From Conchocele bisecta (lineage: Eukaryota; Mollusca; Bivalvia; Lucinida; Thyasiridae): a stretch of DNA of 64,000 nucleotides. Below are positions 1-12,420 of this stretch, piece after piece (position 1 is the stretch's first letter; the number at the start of each line of letters is the position of its first letter). The DNA is taken from contig JAQRGA010000054.1 of the NCBI GenBank assembly GCA_029237695.1, forward strand, positions 1 through 64,000. The letters are read 5' to 3'. Position numbers and translations under genes: made by a program. The notes under the pieces were generated by a model. That model was not told where the DNA came from and ran no database searches. It worked only from the letters and a program-made list of their open reading frames with translations.

Positions 1-80
1 CATGGTCAAATATTTTCGCGAGTTATATGAAATCATGTTACATGTACCAATTGCACCCAGGGCTCCAGATAAGGAATTAG
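1..80. other. Flank left of the foldback element, no feature
   Basis: AT-rich sequence with no reading frame or repeat that I can recognise. It ends where the terminal inverted repeat of the neighbouring foldback element begins (TACCGGTGTCA at 81). Confidence 0.4.
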
Positions 81-431
81 TACCGGTGTCAGATAGAATA
101 TTGACCCGCGCGGAATAATGACCTGCGGGTCATTATTCCGCTATAGAATAGTGACACCCCTGTGGTAAAATGACCCCCCCACTATGTAATTTTTTTTTGT
201 CACAAAGTTCCCGAAAGTGTACGGTATCATGTACAATCATAAAAAAACACACTTGGGACCCCTAGCAACAGGGAGGGTGGGTGGGGGGGGTCAATATTCC
301 ATGGCCGTGGTAAAATGACCCACCCCCATGAAAAGATTTAATTGGGTTCTTATGGGTCACAATTAATTCTAATTGATAATACAAACATAAAAAAACACAC
401 ACTTGGGATCCCCAGCACCAGGAGGGGGAGG

Positions 432-463
<32 letters not shown>

Positions 464-820
464 TCTAATATTCTATGGCCGTGGTAAGATGACCCCCCCC
501 CCCCCCCCCCCCCCCTATATAAAGAGTTTTGTTTTTCTTATGCGTCACAATTAATTCTAATTGATAATACAAAGTTCTGAAAGTGTATGGTATCATGTAC
601 AAACATAAAACACACACACTTGGGACCCTCAGCACCAGGGAGGGAGGGGGTCAATATTCTATGGCCGTGGTAAAATGACCCCCCCCCCCCCCCCCACCCC
701 CCATGTAAAGATTTATTTGGGTTATTATGGGTCACAATTAATTGTATCCCCCGGACTCCGTCCGGGGATACTATGGATTTGACAGCGCGCCGCGTCCGCG
801 TCCGCCGCAGACACTTCTTG

Positions 821-1440
821 TCCGGAGCATAACTCGAACACCCTTTGGAATATTTTCATGAAACTTCACACATGCATAGACCACGACCCAAAGGTGTGTC
901 GCGCACAAGAATGACAACTCTTGCATAGCTAATTTTTTGAGTTATCTCCCTTTTTTGTTTCTCGTACTGATTTCGTGTCCGGAGCATAACTCCACCACCC
1001 TTTCGAATATTTTCATGAAACTTCACACATGCATAGACCACGACCCGAAGGAGTGTCGCGCACAAGAATGACAACTCTTGCATAGCTAATTTTTTAGTTA
1101 TCTCCCTTTTTTGTTTCGCGCACTGATTGACCATAACTCGACCACCCGTTTGGAATATTTTTATGAAACTTAACACATTCAATTAGACCACGAACCGAAG
1201 GTGTGTCGTGCACAAGAATGACAACTCTTGCATAGCTAATTTTTTAGTTATCTCCCTTTTTTGTTTTTCGCTCACTGATTTCCTGTCCGGAGCATAACTC
1301 ACCACCCTTTGGAATATTTTCATGAAACTTCACACATGCATAGACCACGACCCGGAGGTGTGTCGCGCACAAGAATGACAACTCTTGCGTAGCTAATTTT
1401 TCAGTTATCTCCCTTTTTTGTTTTGCGCACTCTACAAACT
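821..1440. repeat. ~155-bp tandem repeat, about four copies
   Basis: Copies begin near 821, 978, 1131 and 1285. Each has GTCCGGAGCATAACTC, a TGAAACTTCACACATGCATA segment, then GAATGACAACTCTTGC and TTAGTTATCTCCC. A further two to three diverged copies of the same unit are at 3755-4060. The pair therefore brackets the other repeats inside the foldback element. Nothing suggests coding. Confidence 0.75.
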
Positions 1441-1559
1441 GGACAATAATGCATGAAGACCTGTTTTCTCGTCTGCTCTGTATACTTTTTCTCGTGTGCT
1501 CTGTACACCTTACCTGTAGAGAGAACAATAGAAACTGGATGAACCATGTGCTAAGCATG

Positions 1560-2275
1560 GGCTAGCATGTGCAGATTGTCCAGTGCTATGACCACTGCTG
1601 ACCAGGTAATTTATACAGGTAAATCACTACATTGGGTACTGTGTTGAAAATATTGTGGCATTATGTGGACCTCTGCAGATATATGTAGATAAATATAGGA
1701 CTATTAAAAAAAATCTGGTCTCAAATAGCAAGCATTATTATTTTTAACCTTTTTTTTGTAATTTTTTTTTTTTTTTTTTCATTATTTTTTTTCATTTTTC
1801 TTTTCAAATTATTTTTCAATTTGACTGGAAAAAAAATCTGGGCTCCAGTAGCAAGCATTGTTATTATTTTTATCATTTTTTTTTTCATTTTTTTTTTTCA
1901 TTTTTTTTTTTCAAATTATTTTTCAATTTTTGTCCAGTAGCATAAGGTCGTAAGTGCTATATACAGACTATTCACCTGTGCATGTGCTAGCATGTGCAAC
2001 TGACCACTGACCACTTACAGGTAATTTATACAGGTAAATGATTATATTACATTTCCGTAAACTGTTAAAAATATTGTGGCATTATGTGGACCTGTGCAAG
2101 ATATATGTAGATAAATATAGGACTATTCAAAAAAATTCTGGGCTCCAGTAGCAAGCATTATTATTTTTAATTTTTAAACTTTTTTTCCATTTTTTTTTTT
2201 CATTTTTTTTTTTCAAATTCTTTTTCAATTTTTGTCTAGTAGCATAAGGTCGTAAGTGCTATATACAGACTATTA
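1560..2275. repeat. Duplicated ~400-bp unit with T-rich tracts
   Basis: Two copies (about 1560-1960 and 1975-2275) share GGTAATTTATACAGGTAAAT, ATATGTAGATAAATATAGGA, a CTCCAGTAGCAAGCATT segment and long T tracts. A third, diverged copy is at 12030-12200, so this is a dispersed repeat. No reading frame. Confidence 0.6.
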
Positions 2276-2288
2276 TCATATAATAAAA

Positions 2289-2352
2289 CAATTATTGACT
2301 AGTGAGCCATAGAATATAATCTGATATTCTATGGTTCACTAGTCAATAATTG
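2289..2352. repeat. Hairpin-forming inverted repeat
   Basis: Arms of about 28 bases (CAATTATTGACTAGTGA and its complement, then CCATAGAATA/TATTCTATGG) face each other across a few bases. It could extrude as a cruciform or be a remnant of a palindromic MITE. Confidence 0.7.
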
Positions 2353-2499
2353 TATAATATGTTCGGGCCAGTGAAAATTGCTTTCGGGCCCAGGCTCGAG
2401 GTCAAGGCCGGGACAAGGCGAGGCATCTGATTCCGCGGAATTCTTGTTTACTTATCTCCCTTTGTTGTTTCGTGCTCTGATTTTGTATCCAGAGCATAA

Positions 2500-3665
2500 C
2501 TCGAACACGCATATACGCATTGCTCTCTAATGGTCCTCTACCGCCCTGTGCCAAATCCACGTTCGTTCTGCCCCCGTCAAGCCCAGGGTCAAGGTCACAT
2601 ACTTAGTGCTTCAAAAACATTAACGCTTGGGTAAATAAATCTTATACTTTCTGTTTTCTTTCATGGATCATGGATCATGGATCATCTTCATATTTCATAT
2701 ACGCATTGCTCTAATGGTCCTCTACCGCCCTGTGCCAAATCCACGTTCGTCCTGCCCCACCAATCCCAGGGTCAAGGTCACATACTGGTGCTTCAAAAAC
2801 TTTAACGCTCAGGTAAATATCTTATAATTTTTATTTCCATTCACGGATCAACTTCATATTTCATATACGCGTTGCTCTAATGGTCGTCTACCGCCCTGTG
2901 CCAAATCCACGTTCGTCCTGCCCCCGCCAAGCCCAGGTCAAGGTCACATACTTAGTGCTTCAAAAACTTTTAACGCTCGGGTAAATATATCTTATAATAT
3001 TTCCATTCACGGATCAACTTCATATTTTCATATACGCGTTGCTCTAATGGTCGTCTACCGCCCTGTGCTAAATCCACGTTCGTCCTGCCCCCTCGCCAAG
3101 CCCAGGTCAAGGTCACATACTTAGTGCTTCAAAAACTTTAACGCTCGGGTAAATATCTTATAATTTCTGTTTTCTTTCATGGATCATCTTCATATTTCAT
3201 ATACGCCTTGCTCTATGGTCCTCTACCGCCCTGTGCCAAATCCACGTTCGTCCTGACCGCCCCCGCGCAATCCCAGGGTCAAGGTCACATACTTGGTGCT
3301 TCAAAAGCCTGGTTTAATGCTCAGGGGTAAATATCTTATAATTTTTCTTTCCATTCACGGATCAATTCATATTTCATATATGCGTTGCTCTAATGGTCCT
3401 CTACCGCCCTAGTGCCAAATCCACGTTCGTCCCGCCCCCGCCAAGCCCAGGGTTAACATCATATACTTAGTGCTTCAAAAACTTTAACGCTCAGGTAAAT
3501 ATCTTATAATTTCTGTTTTCTTTCACGGATCAGCTTCATATTTCATATATGCATTGCTCTAATGGTCCTCTACCGCCCTGTGCCAAATCCACGTTTGTCC
3601 TGCCCCCGCCGCCAAGCCCAGGGTCAAGGTCACATACTTGGTGCTTCAAAAACTTTAACGCTCAG
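2500..3665. repeat. ~170-bp tandem satellite, about seven copies
   Basis: The segment TACGC(A/G)TTGCTCTAATGG recurs at about 2515, 2701, 2867, 3035, 3204, 3380 and 3549. Each unit continues with CCAAATCCACGTTCGTCC, then a CAAGGTCAC motif and a CTTCAAAAACTTTAACGCTC segment. Related units appear at 13740-14110 and 36633-37160. No coding potential. Confidence 0.85.
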
Positions 3666-6664
3666 GAAATAAAGAAAATTTTGACTTGCAATTTGGCCTC
3701 ATTTATTATCAAAGCGATATGTGGGACATCCGTGTTCTATGAACACATTTTCTAGTTTATTAAACTTCTACACATGCATAGAAGACGACCCAAAGGTGTG
3801 TCACACGTAAGAATGACAACTCTTGCGTCGTTAATTCTTAGTTATCTCCCTTTGTTGTTTCGTGCACTGATTTCGTGTCTGGAGCATAACTCGAACACCC
3901 TTTGGAATATTTTTATGAAACTTCACACATGCATAGACCACGACCCTAAAGGTGTGTCCCGCAAGAATGACAACTCTTGCATCACTAATTCTTTAGTTAT
4001 CTCCCTTTGTTTTTCCGTCACTGATTTTGTCTCCGGAGCATAACTCGAACACCCTTTTTTCAAACTACTTGTGTATCTGGGGAGGGGGATACACATGCGC
4101 TTGTCGACAAGCGTCCATTTCTAGTTATAATTGTTTATACAAAGTTCTGAAAGTGTATGGTATCATGTAAAAACATAAGAAACACACACTTGGGACCCCC
4201 AACACCAGGGAGGGAGGTCAATATTCTATGGCCGTGGTAAAATGACCCACCCCATGTAAAGATTTATTTGGGTTCTTATGGGACACTATTAATTCTAATT
4301 GATAATACAAAGTTCTGAAAGTGTATGGTATCATGTACAAACATAAAACACACACACTTGGGACCCCCAGCACCAGGGAGGGGGGGGGTCAATATTCTAT
4401 GGCCGTGGTAAAATGACCCACCCCTATGTAAAGATGTAAAGACATGCCATTGTCAAATCAGATTCATTGAACTAAACGCATTTTACCACGGCAATATAAT
4501 ATTGACCCCTCCCTGGTGCTGGGGGTGGGGCCCAAGTGTGTGTTTTTCATGTTTGTATATGATACCATACACTTTCGGAACTTTGTATTATCAATTAGAA
4601 TTAATTGTGACCCATAAGAACACAAATAAATCTTTACATGGGGTGGGTCATTTTACCATGGCCATAGAATATTGACCCCCCTCCCTGGTGCTGGGGGTCC
4701 CAAGTGTGTGTTTCTTATGTTTGTACATGATACCATACACTTTCGGAACTTTGTATAAACAATTAGAATTAATTGTGACCCATAGTAACCCAAATACATC
4801 TTTACATGGGGGAGGGGGGGGGGGGGGTCATTTTACCATGGCCATAGAATATTGACCCCCCCCCCCCCCCCCCCTCCCTCCCTGGTGCTGGGGTCCCAAA
4901 TGTGTGTGTTTTATGTTTGTACATGATACCATACACTTTCAGAAGTTTGTATTATCAATTAGAATTAATTGTGACCCATAGTAACCCAAATACATCTTTA
5001 CATGGGGAGGGGGGGGGGGTGGTCATTTTACATGGCCATAGAATATTAGGACCCCCCCCCCCCCCTCCCTGGTGCTGGGGGTCAAATCCCAAATGTGTGT
5101 TTTATGTTTGTACATGATACCATACACTTTCAGAAGTTTGTATTATCAATTAAGAATTAATTGTGACCCATAGTAACCCAAATACATCTTTACATGGGGG
5201 AGGGGGGGGGGGTCATTTTACCATGGCCATAGAATATTGACCCCCCCCCCCCCCCCTCCCTGGTGCTGGGGGTCCCAAATGTGTGTGTTTTATGTTTGTA
5301 CATGATACCATACACTTTCAGAAGTTTGTATTATCAATTAGAATTAATTGTGACCCATAATAACCCAAATAAATCTTTACATGGGGGGGGGGGGTCATTT
5401 TACCACGGCCATAGAAAATTGACCCCCCCCACCTCCCTTGTGCTGGGGAACCCAAATGTGTGTTTTTTATGTTTGTATTATCAATTATAATTAATTGAGA
5501 CACATAAGAACCCAATTAAATGTTTACATGGGGGGGGGGGTGGGGGGGGGGGGGGTCATTTTACCACGGCCATAGAATATTGACCCCCCCCCCCCCTCCC
5601 TGGTGCTGGGGGTCCCAAGTGTGTGTTTTTAATGTTTGTACATGATACCATACACTTTCGGAACTTTGTATTATCAATTAGAATTAATTGTGACCCATAA
5701 GAACCCAAATAAATCTTTACATGGGGGTGGGTCATTTGACCCCCTCCCTGGTGTTGGGGGTTCCAAGTGTGTGTTTCTTATGTTTGTACATAATACCATA
5801 CACTTTCGGAACTTTGTATAAACAATTAGAATTAATTGTGACCCATAATAACCTAAATAAATCTTTACATGGGGGGGGGGGGTCATTTTACCACGGCCAT
5901 AGAATATTGACCGACCCCCCCCCCCCTCCCTGGTGCTGGGGGTCCCAAGTGTGTGTTTCTTATGTTTGTACATGATACCATACACTTTCGGAACTTTGTA
6001 TTATCAATTAGAATTAAGTGTGACCCATAAGAACACAAATAAATCTTTACATGGGGTGGGTCATTTTACCACGGCCATAGAATATTGACCCCCCCCCCCC
6101 TCCCTGGTTCTGGGGGTCCCAAGTGTGTGTGTTTTATGTTTGTACATGATACCATACACTTTCAGAACTCTGTATTATCAATTAGAATGAATTGTGACCC
6201 ATAAGACCAAAAACATATCTTTACATAGGTGGGGGGGGCGGGGGGTCATTTTACCACATCCATAGAATATTGACCCCCCCCCCCCCACCCTCCCTGGTGC
6301 TGGGGATCCCAAGTGTGTGTTTTTTATGTTTGTATTATCAATTAGAATTAATTGTGACCCATAAGAACCCAAATAAATCTTTACATGGGGTTGGGTCATT
6401 TTACCACGGCCATAGAATATTGACCCCCCACCCTCCCTGGTGCTAGGGGTCGCAAGTGTGTTTTTTTATGTTTGTACATGATACCATACACTTTCGGTAA
6501 CTTTGTGACAAAGAAAAATTACATAGTGGGGGGGGGGGGTCATTTTACCACAGGGGGGGTCAATATTCTATAGCGGAATTATGACCCCGGGTCAATATTC
6601 TATAGCGGAATAATGACCCGCGGGTCATTTTTCAGGGGGGTCATTTTTCTATATGACACCGGTA

Positions 6665-7760
6665 ATTGAGTATTTTCACTCCATCATTTCTGAAGCAATT
6701 GGGTATTTCAAAATTTTAATTGGGTAAAATAAAATCACACTACTGTTTACACATCAACAGACAGCAATTATTGAATAGTTTGCTTGAAATGAAAACATAT
6801 CTTGGCATTTCATTAGAATTGTCTCGTCTCCTTGGAGACAATTCTAATGAAATACCAAGATGTGTTTTCATTGAAAATAAGAAAAATATCCTATATTTGC
6901 TTTTTGATACTCGCAACTTCTGGCACCACAAGTAAACAATCACCAATTAACTAATAACCCAAGGAAGTTAGCTACTCAACATTGGAAGACTCCAAATTAC
7001 ATTTAATGGTGATAGATAGATTGGCAAACACCCAAATATATCCAGGTGGACCAATTATAGGCGAAGAGCATTAGGGTTAAGATCGAATAAAATAGGTCAA
7101 AGCTGAATTTTTCAAAATATGTTCAGAATATCATTAGAAATAACATATCAACACTCCCCATGAATCCGAGTGGAGCTTAATCAAGAATTCAAGATGGCGT
7201 CCAAAATGGCGACCAAAAATGACCAAAACTACAACTGGCGCAATTTTCGCCAAACCAATTTAAATGAAATGTGCCAAAACAAATAGAATATAACGCATAG
7301 CTACTTTAACAGAAATTTTGAGAATTTAGTATTAACATTACGTCCAAGATGGCTGCCAATTGCATCATACATAGCTCTCAGAACATGAGAAACAAGCGTT
7401 AAGCAAATGGCACTAGGGTTGAAATCGGAAAAAAATGCAAAGCTGAAATATTCATGCAACATATTCAGAATACCATCAAACCCAACATCAAAGCTCTCCA
7501 TGAATCCCACAGTAGTTTATGTAGAATTCAAGATGGCCGCCAAAACAGTACAATCATGAATTACCTACAAATAAGCAGAGATCTGCTATGTATCAAAGTC
7601 TTAACATATTCTTGTGATGTATATTATCAGTTTAGTACACAATAGCGTCTAACTGATATAATCAAGATGGTCGCCAAGATGGCCGACTAAATTAATGAAT
7701 TTTCTGTAATATGCAAAATGTTTTCCAAAGCAATGATATCAGAATTCAATAAAATATATA
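6665..7760. other. Intergenic; hairpin and YY1-like motifs, no gene
   Basis: No convincing reading frame. A strong hairpin lies at 6790-6870. From 7190 to 7690 the motif AAGATGGC(C/G)GCCA recurs in degenerate form, in the style of the composite repeats further right, which suggests a decayed repeat copy. Confidence 0.5.
6790..6870. repeat. Long hairpin (MITE-like inverted repeat)
   Basis: Arms of ~37 bases starting TGAAAACA and ending TGTTTTCA pair almost perfectly (core ATTAGAATTGTCTC / GAGACAATTCTAAT) around an 8-base centre. There is no obvious target duplication. Confidence 0.75.
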
Positions 7761-7786
7761 ACTACACCATCAGACGCACGTCACAT

Positions 7787-8331
7787 TTATTGTGTATCAT
7801 CGTCGAGTGCGTCAGGAAAAATTTGCATAATATTTGTGCATGTTTGTCCGACGCATTGACTGCAGGGCGAAGAACAAGCTTTCTGCAGCCACATTGCTTC
7901 CCGCATCCACTCTTGCAACCACATGGCACCATTTTCAATAGCTTTGCGGGGGCAATCAGATTTTCTGTTTCTGTTGGTACTAAGCAGTTTTCCTTTAGCT
8001 GCCAGCCCCATTCGAGTGGAGAAAGAGTATTCCCCATCCATTGTTGTACAGTGTGATACGTTCGGTACAAATGTTGTTTGGCTGCTGCACTTGTGGGCGG
8101 AAGAGATTCTAACTTGAACGTACTTGAGAGGAATGAGCGACTTATTGCTCTGTTAGAAGCTAGATATCTGTAGCGGTCAAGAATGTCTGCATTGGGAGCT
8201 CCATAGAGCTGAGGAAGAAACTGCTCGCCAACTGTAGCTACATCTTCTTTCGTGCTTGTTGCATGCGTAAACGTATCCAACCCAGCAATATCCTTGTGTT
8301 TCTCTACAAGCTTGAATGCTTTCTTATTAGC
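7787..8331 (-). pseudogene. C-terminal part of a split PIN/FEN-like gene
   Basis: Read on the minus strand, the segment starts at about 8331 with KKAFKLVEKH and continues through LPPTSAAAKQH, a WMGN...LEWGW region and a Cys-rich tail (CGCKSGCGKQCGCRK). A frameshift near 7885 then moves the reading to another frame, which keeps the Cys pattern (CSSPCSQC, GQTC) and stops at 7787. The preceding part of the same protein lies at 12421-13560 on the same strand, so the gene is interrupted by about 4 kb. From memory I associate this architecture with an uncharacterised, multi-copy invertebrate family. Its function is unknown, and the Cys-rich tail suggests metal binding. Likely dead here. Confidence 0.6.
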
Positions 8332-8721
8332 CGATCTATTTATAGATCGGCTAATATATTGGTCATCCATCGAATTCTGAAAAAGTTTGTAGCAACCCTT
8401 TTCTCCGCTATTCGGTAATCTACGAACGCGAATTTTGCTGTATCACTTCCAAATTGCATCAACCGATAAAGTTTGCATTTTTGGCAATTATGTCCGTTTA
8501 AAACTTTAAATATAGCCAAATAACACAATTTTGAATACGTAATGAGCTGAACGCCGGAAGAGAATTTGAACCCGGAAGTTGTTGTTGTTGAAGTCCATAG
8601 TTGGCTCTAATGGCCATATACGCCAACATACGCCGATTATTGGGCTAATTTAAAGCTTTTATTTATACGGAAATAGAACACGTGTATAGAAAACAAAGAC
8701 CCAACGTGTATTGTCTTCAAA

Positions 8722-9471
8722 ATGGCGAATCGACGAATGAAAGTGAGTGAAGTTTTGGACCAGTTATGGTCTGACAGCGATAGCGAAAGCGATTTCATCG
8801 CCGACATCGGTGAAAATGAGATTTTAGAGGATGTTTTGATGCACGCGGATGTTGTCAGAGAGTTTGAAATGCAGCAATTCGGAGGAGATCGGGAGTTACC
8901 CATTGATGTAGAAAATGGGTGGGGTAATGTTGACACACCACCACTTGTCATGCCATTTATCGATGAATCTGGTCTAACCTGTGATGTGCCAGACGACTGT
9001 ACAGCGTTGGACATGTTCAACATTATGTTCAACAATGAAATGTGGACTGTTATGACGGATCAAACGAACAAATATGCACAAAACAGGATCCAGAAATCAC
9101 AGGATGAAAATGCTATGAAACCCTACAGTAGGCTAACCAAATGCTGTCCTGTAAATGTTGATGAGATGAAAGTTTTCATGACACTCATCATCCTGATGGA
9201 TGTCGTCCGGAAACCATGTCTGGAAGATTATTGGTCAACAACCGACTCCATTGCCACACTATTTTTCAACAAATCTATGCCTAAAGACAGATTTCTGTTG
9301 ATACTGTCAAATTTACACATTGTTGACAACACCACAGACACCCAACACGACAAGTTGCACAAAATCCGACCAGAACCAGAACGGGACCTCAGTTTTGATG
9401 AAGGTACTTGCCCATTCAAGGGCCGTGTTCAGTTTCGCGTCTACGCTTGTCAACGCATATGTTCTATTTAG
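8722..9471 (+). pseudogene. piggyBac-type transposase, N-terminal part
   Basis: The frame starts with ATG at 8722 and runs 249 codons. It has an acidic N-terminus (SDSDSESDF) and then the DDE_Tnp_1_7-like region: LTKCCPVNVDEMKVF, a KPCLEDYWSTT stretch, KSMPKDRFLLILSNLHIVDN and the first catalytic-type motif LSFDEGTCPFKGR. Directly after this motif (about 9437) the sequence jumps to the C-terminal part of the family, so roughly the middle 200-250 residues, with the remaining catalytic aspartates, are missing. It cannot encode an active transposase. No coding intron is evident. Confidence 0.8.
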
Positions 9472-9870
9472 AAAATATGGCCAACAACGCCGAGTGAAAG
9501 GGTCACATGGATTTCCGACAGATGTTAGCAGAAGCCCTTCTCGAATCTGCCACTAATGCACCGAAACCTCAGCGAAAGGGGCGGGCGTAAGGCGGAAAAT
9601 CTTGCTTGGTTGACTGAGCGGCATTTCCTGGGCCATATCCGACCAAAACTGGGAACGAAGAAACTACGGCCAGTAAGGGACTGCATCGTATGCAACCCAA
9701 GTGTAAAAAACAGGACTGGATTCAAGCGAAAGCAAACTGTATATGAATGTGTTGAATGTGAAAAAGCAATGTGTAATCCAGAGTGCTTTCGCAGATACCA
9801 TACTCTGAAATATTACAAGTTTACCGCGACTGGGGATGTAGATCAGAACAGTGATTCTGACAATAACTGA
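9438..9870 (+). pseudogene. piggyBac-type transposase, C-terminal part with Cys-rich domain
   Basis: After the internal deletion the family's C-terminus continues in shifted frames (NAYVLFRKYG, then a DFRQMLAEALLE stretch), with another shift near 9560. The last frame (9556-9870) carries RLTERHF-like sequence and a zinc-binding Cys-rich domain: CIVC, then YECVECEKAMCNPECFRRYH, ending at a TGA. This is the cross-brace C-terminal domain usual for piggyBac proteins. At least two frameshifts make it a pseudogene. Confidence 0.75.
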
Positions 9871-9879
9871 TAAACTTGT

Positions 9880-11101
9880 CATATTTCAGATCCAGGAATA
9901 ATATCACTCTAATATCATCTCTGTTTTTGGCCCTGAACATTTGCAGACTGGTACTGATTGAATTATAATGCATCTATATGCAGCAAAGTCTAAAAATATT
10001 TATTGTGAGATTTGCACCAAATTTTTATACCATTTGTGCAAATTGTTCCCCGACAAAAACAGAATTGAAACTGGAGCAGCTGAAGCTGCATCAACGGTTT
10101 GAGGCTTGATGTACTGACAAACGTACACTGGCAAAGTGATTAGAAGACATTGCCAATGACGAAAACATATGAAACTCAAAAAAAATTGATGCAATTCCAA
10201 TGAAATTGAAAAAAATAAAGTTTTGTATTTTCAGAATCGCTTGACTATCCTAAGCATTTTTCATTATATAACGTTCTACGAAATGTGTACCGTTAACCCC
10301 CTAGTCTGACATTGAAGTTGAGACGATTCTAAAGCACTCACAGCATGTCAGTTCGTATATAAAACCAGTGTCTGATACAGCCCACCATACCTGTCTGGCC
10401 TCCACCTCGAAGTTTGTCAGCTGTACACACTGTTCTAGGCGGCTAAGTTTATATGCTCGTTCTCAAACTTCAAATGCATGTAGCTCGCGCATTTGAGCAG
10501 ATAGCTAAAAACTACCAGTGAACCGGAGATAGAGAATTTTATTGGCTTTTTAATGCAAAAAAAATATTTGAAATCGGTTGAATAATAAGGAAGTTATGAC
10601 GTCCAAGTTTGAAAGACAATAGAATCAGAACTATTCAAGCCATTGCTCTGAAAAATATCATCTTCTGTGCGGATGAATGTCCCGCGTGACGCTGTCAAAA
10701 AATTATGTTGCTGAGATTACTGTACAAATTGGAAACTGTTTTCAAAGACCACCCGTTAAAATAAAATAAAAATCTGAAATTGTTGATTTTTTTCATTTTT
10801 CTCAATTTCACATGTCTATAGCTCTCTCATTTGAGCAGATAGCCAAACATTGTCAGCGAAGCGAAGATAGAGAATTCTCGCAGCTTTACAATTCAAAAAG
10901 AATTTTTGAAATCGGTTGGAAAATAAGGAAGTTATAGGGAATTATATGATATATGACGTCACTTCCGGTTTCGTAAAAAGTGACGTCATGAGAATTCTGA
11001 AAATTGCGTTATTCTCGTCTCACTGTTGATGCGAATCGGTATACAAAATTTGAAGTCGATCCGACCAGCGGTTTGGGCTGTAGTCTCGACGGCTGAATAA
11101 A

Positions 11102-11132
<31 letters not shown>

Positions 11133-12030
11133 CCAACGAAAACAAAAGGTTTGAGGAATCAAATTCCTCAAACCTAATAAGGTGTATTTTGTCAGATAGA
11201 CCAGGGCCCGTGACTTTATGAATACATTCTTGAAAATGCAAATAAAAAATTTCAATTATTTAGAGAGGAACATAAATATTTTGCAATTTTTCTATCATTA
11301 TTTTCATAATATACCATGTTTATGAAATATTTTGCATATATATATGTATAAAAATTATACCATATTTTAGCTTATTCAATTCCCTTTATTTTTCTCACAG
11401 GGTTTGATAATATTATATCAATGGTTAATCAGCTGCAGCTAATCCTATATAATCACTGGTATACTATTATTTACACCTGCAAGACCCGGAAAGTTCTACA
11501 GCAGTGGCTGGGCTGATAAGCCATTAGTTCAGCAGCAGGCAAAGGGTTAATATTCACAAAATTTTCCACCAATCAAAACGAAGAATTACCCTTCATAGCG
11601 AACTTTGATTTGTTTACGTATCATGCAGGGATGGCAGGGATGCATCCAGCACGCGCGATTGTGGCAATCCCCCTTAATTATTGTCAATGCCGCAAATTAT
11701 TGATTGTCTTGCGCCCGACATCGCGCAAAAAATCACGGATGGGCCCCTTTTTAAATGACCAGTGCGCACATTAAAAAAACGTAATTGACTATTTAAACGC
11801 GCTGCATATTTAAATCATTGGAAGGCGTGCAGTTCAATCGAGTTTGTGCGGCCGTTGAACGTAAGCTTGAGTTTGTGCGGAATTGAATGTGCCTGAATAC
11901 GCATGACGTCAATTCGACTGGTACATTTTGTTGAGTAAGATTTGTATTCGACTGGACTGGTGAATGGGATATCCCTTTGCTAAAAATATGTTTCTGCATG
12001 CCTAACTAATATCATGACCGTAGCTCCGTG
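9880..12030. other. Gene-free stretch with short repeats
   Basis: No gene recognised. It contains two diverged ~140-bp direct copies (about 10470-10610 and 10800-10940) that share CATTTGAGCAGATAGC and TTGAAATCGGTTG. There is a GAAAAA microsatellite at 11095-11130 and a perfect 13-base-arm hairpin at 11147-11175. Confidence 0.5.
11147..11175. repeat. Perfect hairpin, 13-base arms
   Basis: AGGTTTGAGGAAT is followed by three bases and then its exact complement. It is flanked by A-rich sequence. Confidence 0.8.
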
Positions 12031-12420
12031 TTATTATTATATTACATTTCCGTAAACTGTGTTGACAATATTGTGGCAATATGTGGACCTGTGCAAATAT
12101 ATGTAGATGAATATAGGACTATTAAAAAAAAATCCGGGCTCCAGTAGCGAGCATTATTTTTCAATTTAAAAAAAAAAAAAAAAAAAAAAAAATTTGTTTT
12201 TCTTCAATTTTTAAAAAACATTGATCAATTTTTTTTCTACATCGAATTTTATTTCCTATTAATATTGTTTTCGGGGCCCCAATTTTTCTAATAGAATTCA
12301 ATTTTTTTTCTTGAGAATTTGGTTGGGGAGGAAATCAACACTCCTCTCACTTTTCCCTGAGATTCCGTAACTACTAAAATGTGGACATATATTGAACCCT
12401 GATTTGATCGGCTAATAACA

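Larger units (their letters stand above)
81..6664. mobile_element. Foldback-type element with complex terminal inverted repeats
   Basis: The left end begins TACCGGTGTCA and the right end finishes TGACACCGGTA. The next ~100 bases match as inverted repeats, including GCGGGTCATTATTCCGC blocks and a CTGTGGTAAAATGACC stretch. Behind these lie ~190-bp blocks with runs of 8-25 G or C. They are in one orientation at 160-745 and 4130-4435, and reverse-complemented at about 4495-6530. Arms made of internally repeated sequence are the hallmark of foldback elements. No transposase is visible, so it would be non-autonomous. The G/C homopolymers are prone to assembly error, so copy number and run length are uncertain. 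Short frames over these blocks (Gly- or Pro-rich) are not genes. Confidence 0.6.
8332..12420. mobile_element. Insertion of ~4.1 kb splitting the PIN-like gene
   Basis: The two halves of the minus-strand gene are separated by sequence bounded by short inverted repeats: TTAGCCGATC near 8332 and GATCGGCTAA near 12400. The left boundary also has a local palindrome (TTAGCCGATC...GATCGGCTAA within 30 bases). The insert contains a broken piggyBac transposase (8722-9870), a pair of ~140-bp duplicated blocks and a T-rich dispersed repeat. The flanks do not show the TTAA duplication expected of piggyBac, so the insertion may be composite or from another superfamily. The exact ends are uncertain. Confidence 0.45.

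Noticed and set aside
342..735. Gly- or Pro-rich open frames over G/C homopolymers (also 4902-6399)
   Set aside because: They arise from G/C runs in repeats, occur on both strands and have no start context or family resemblance.
2500..3665. CRISPR array
   Set aside because: The regular repeats are ~170-bp satellite units without unique spacers, in an animal genome context.
10986..11255. Minus-strand Phe/Ser-rich frame
   Set aside because: Translation of a GAAAAA microsatellite and flanking AT-rich DNA.
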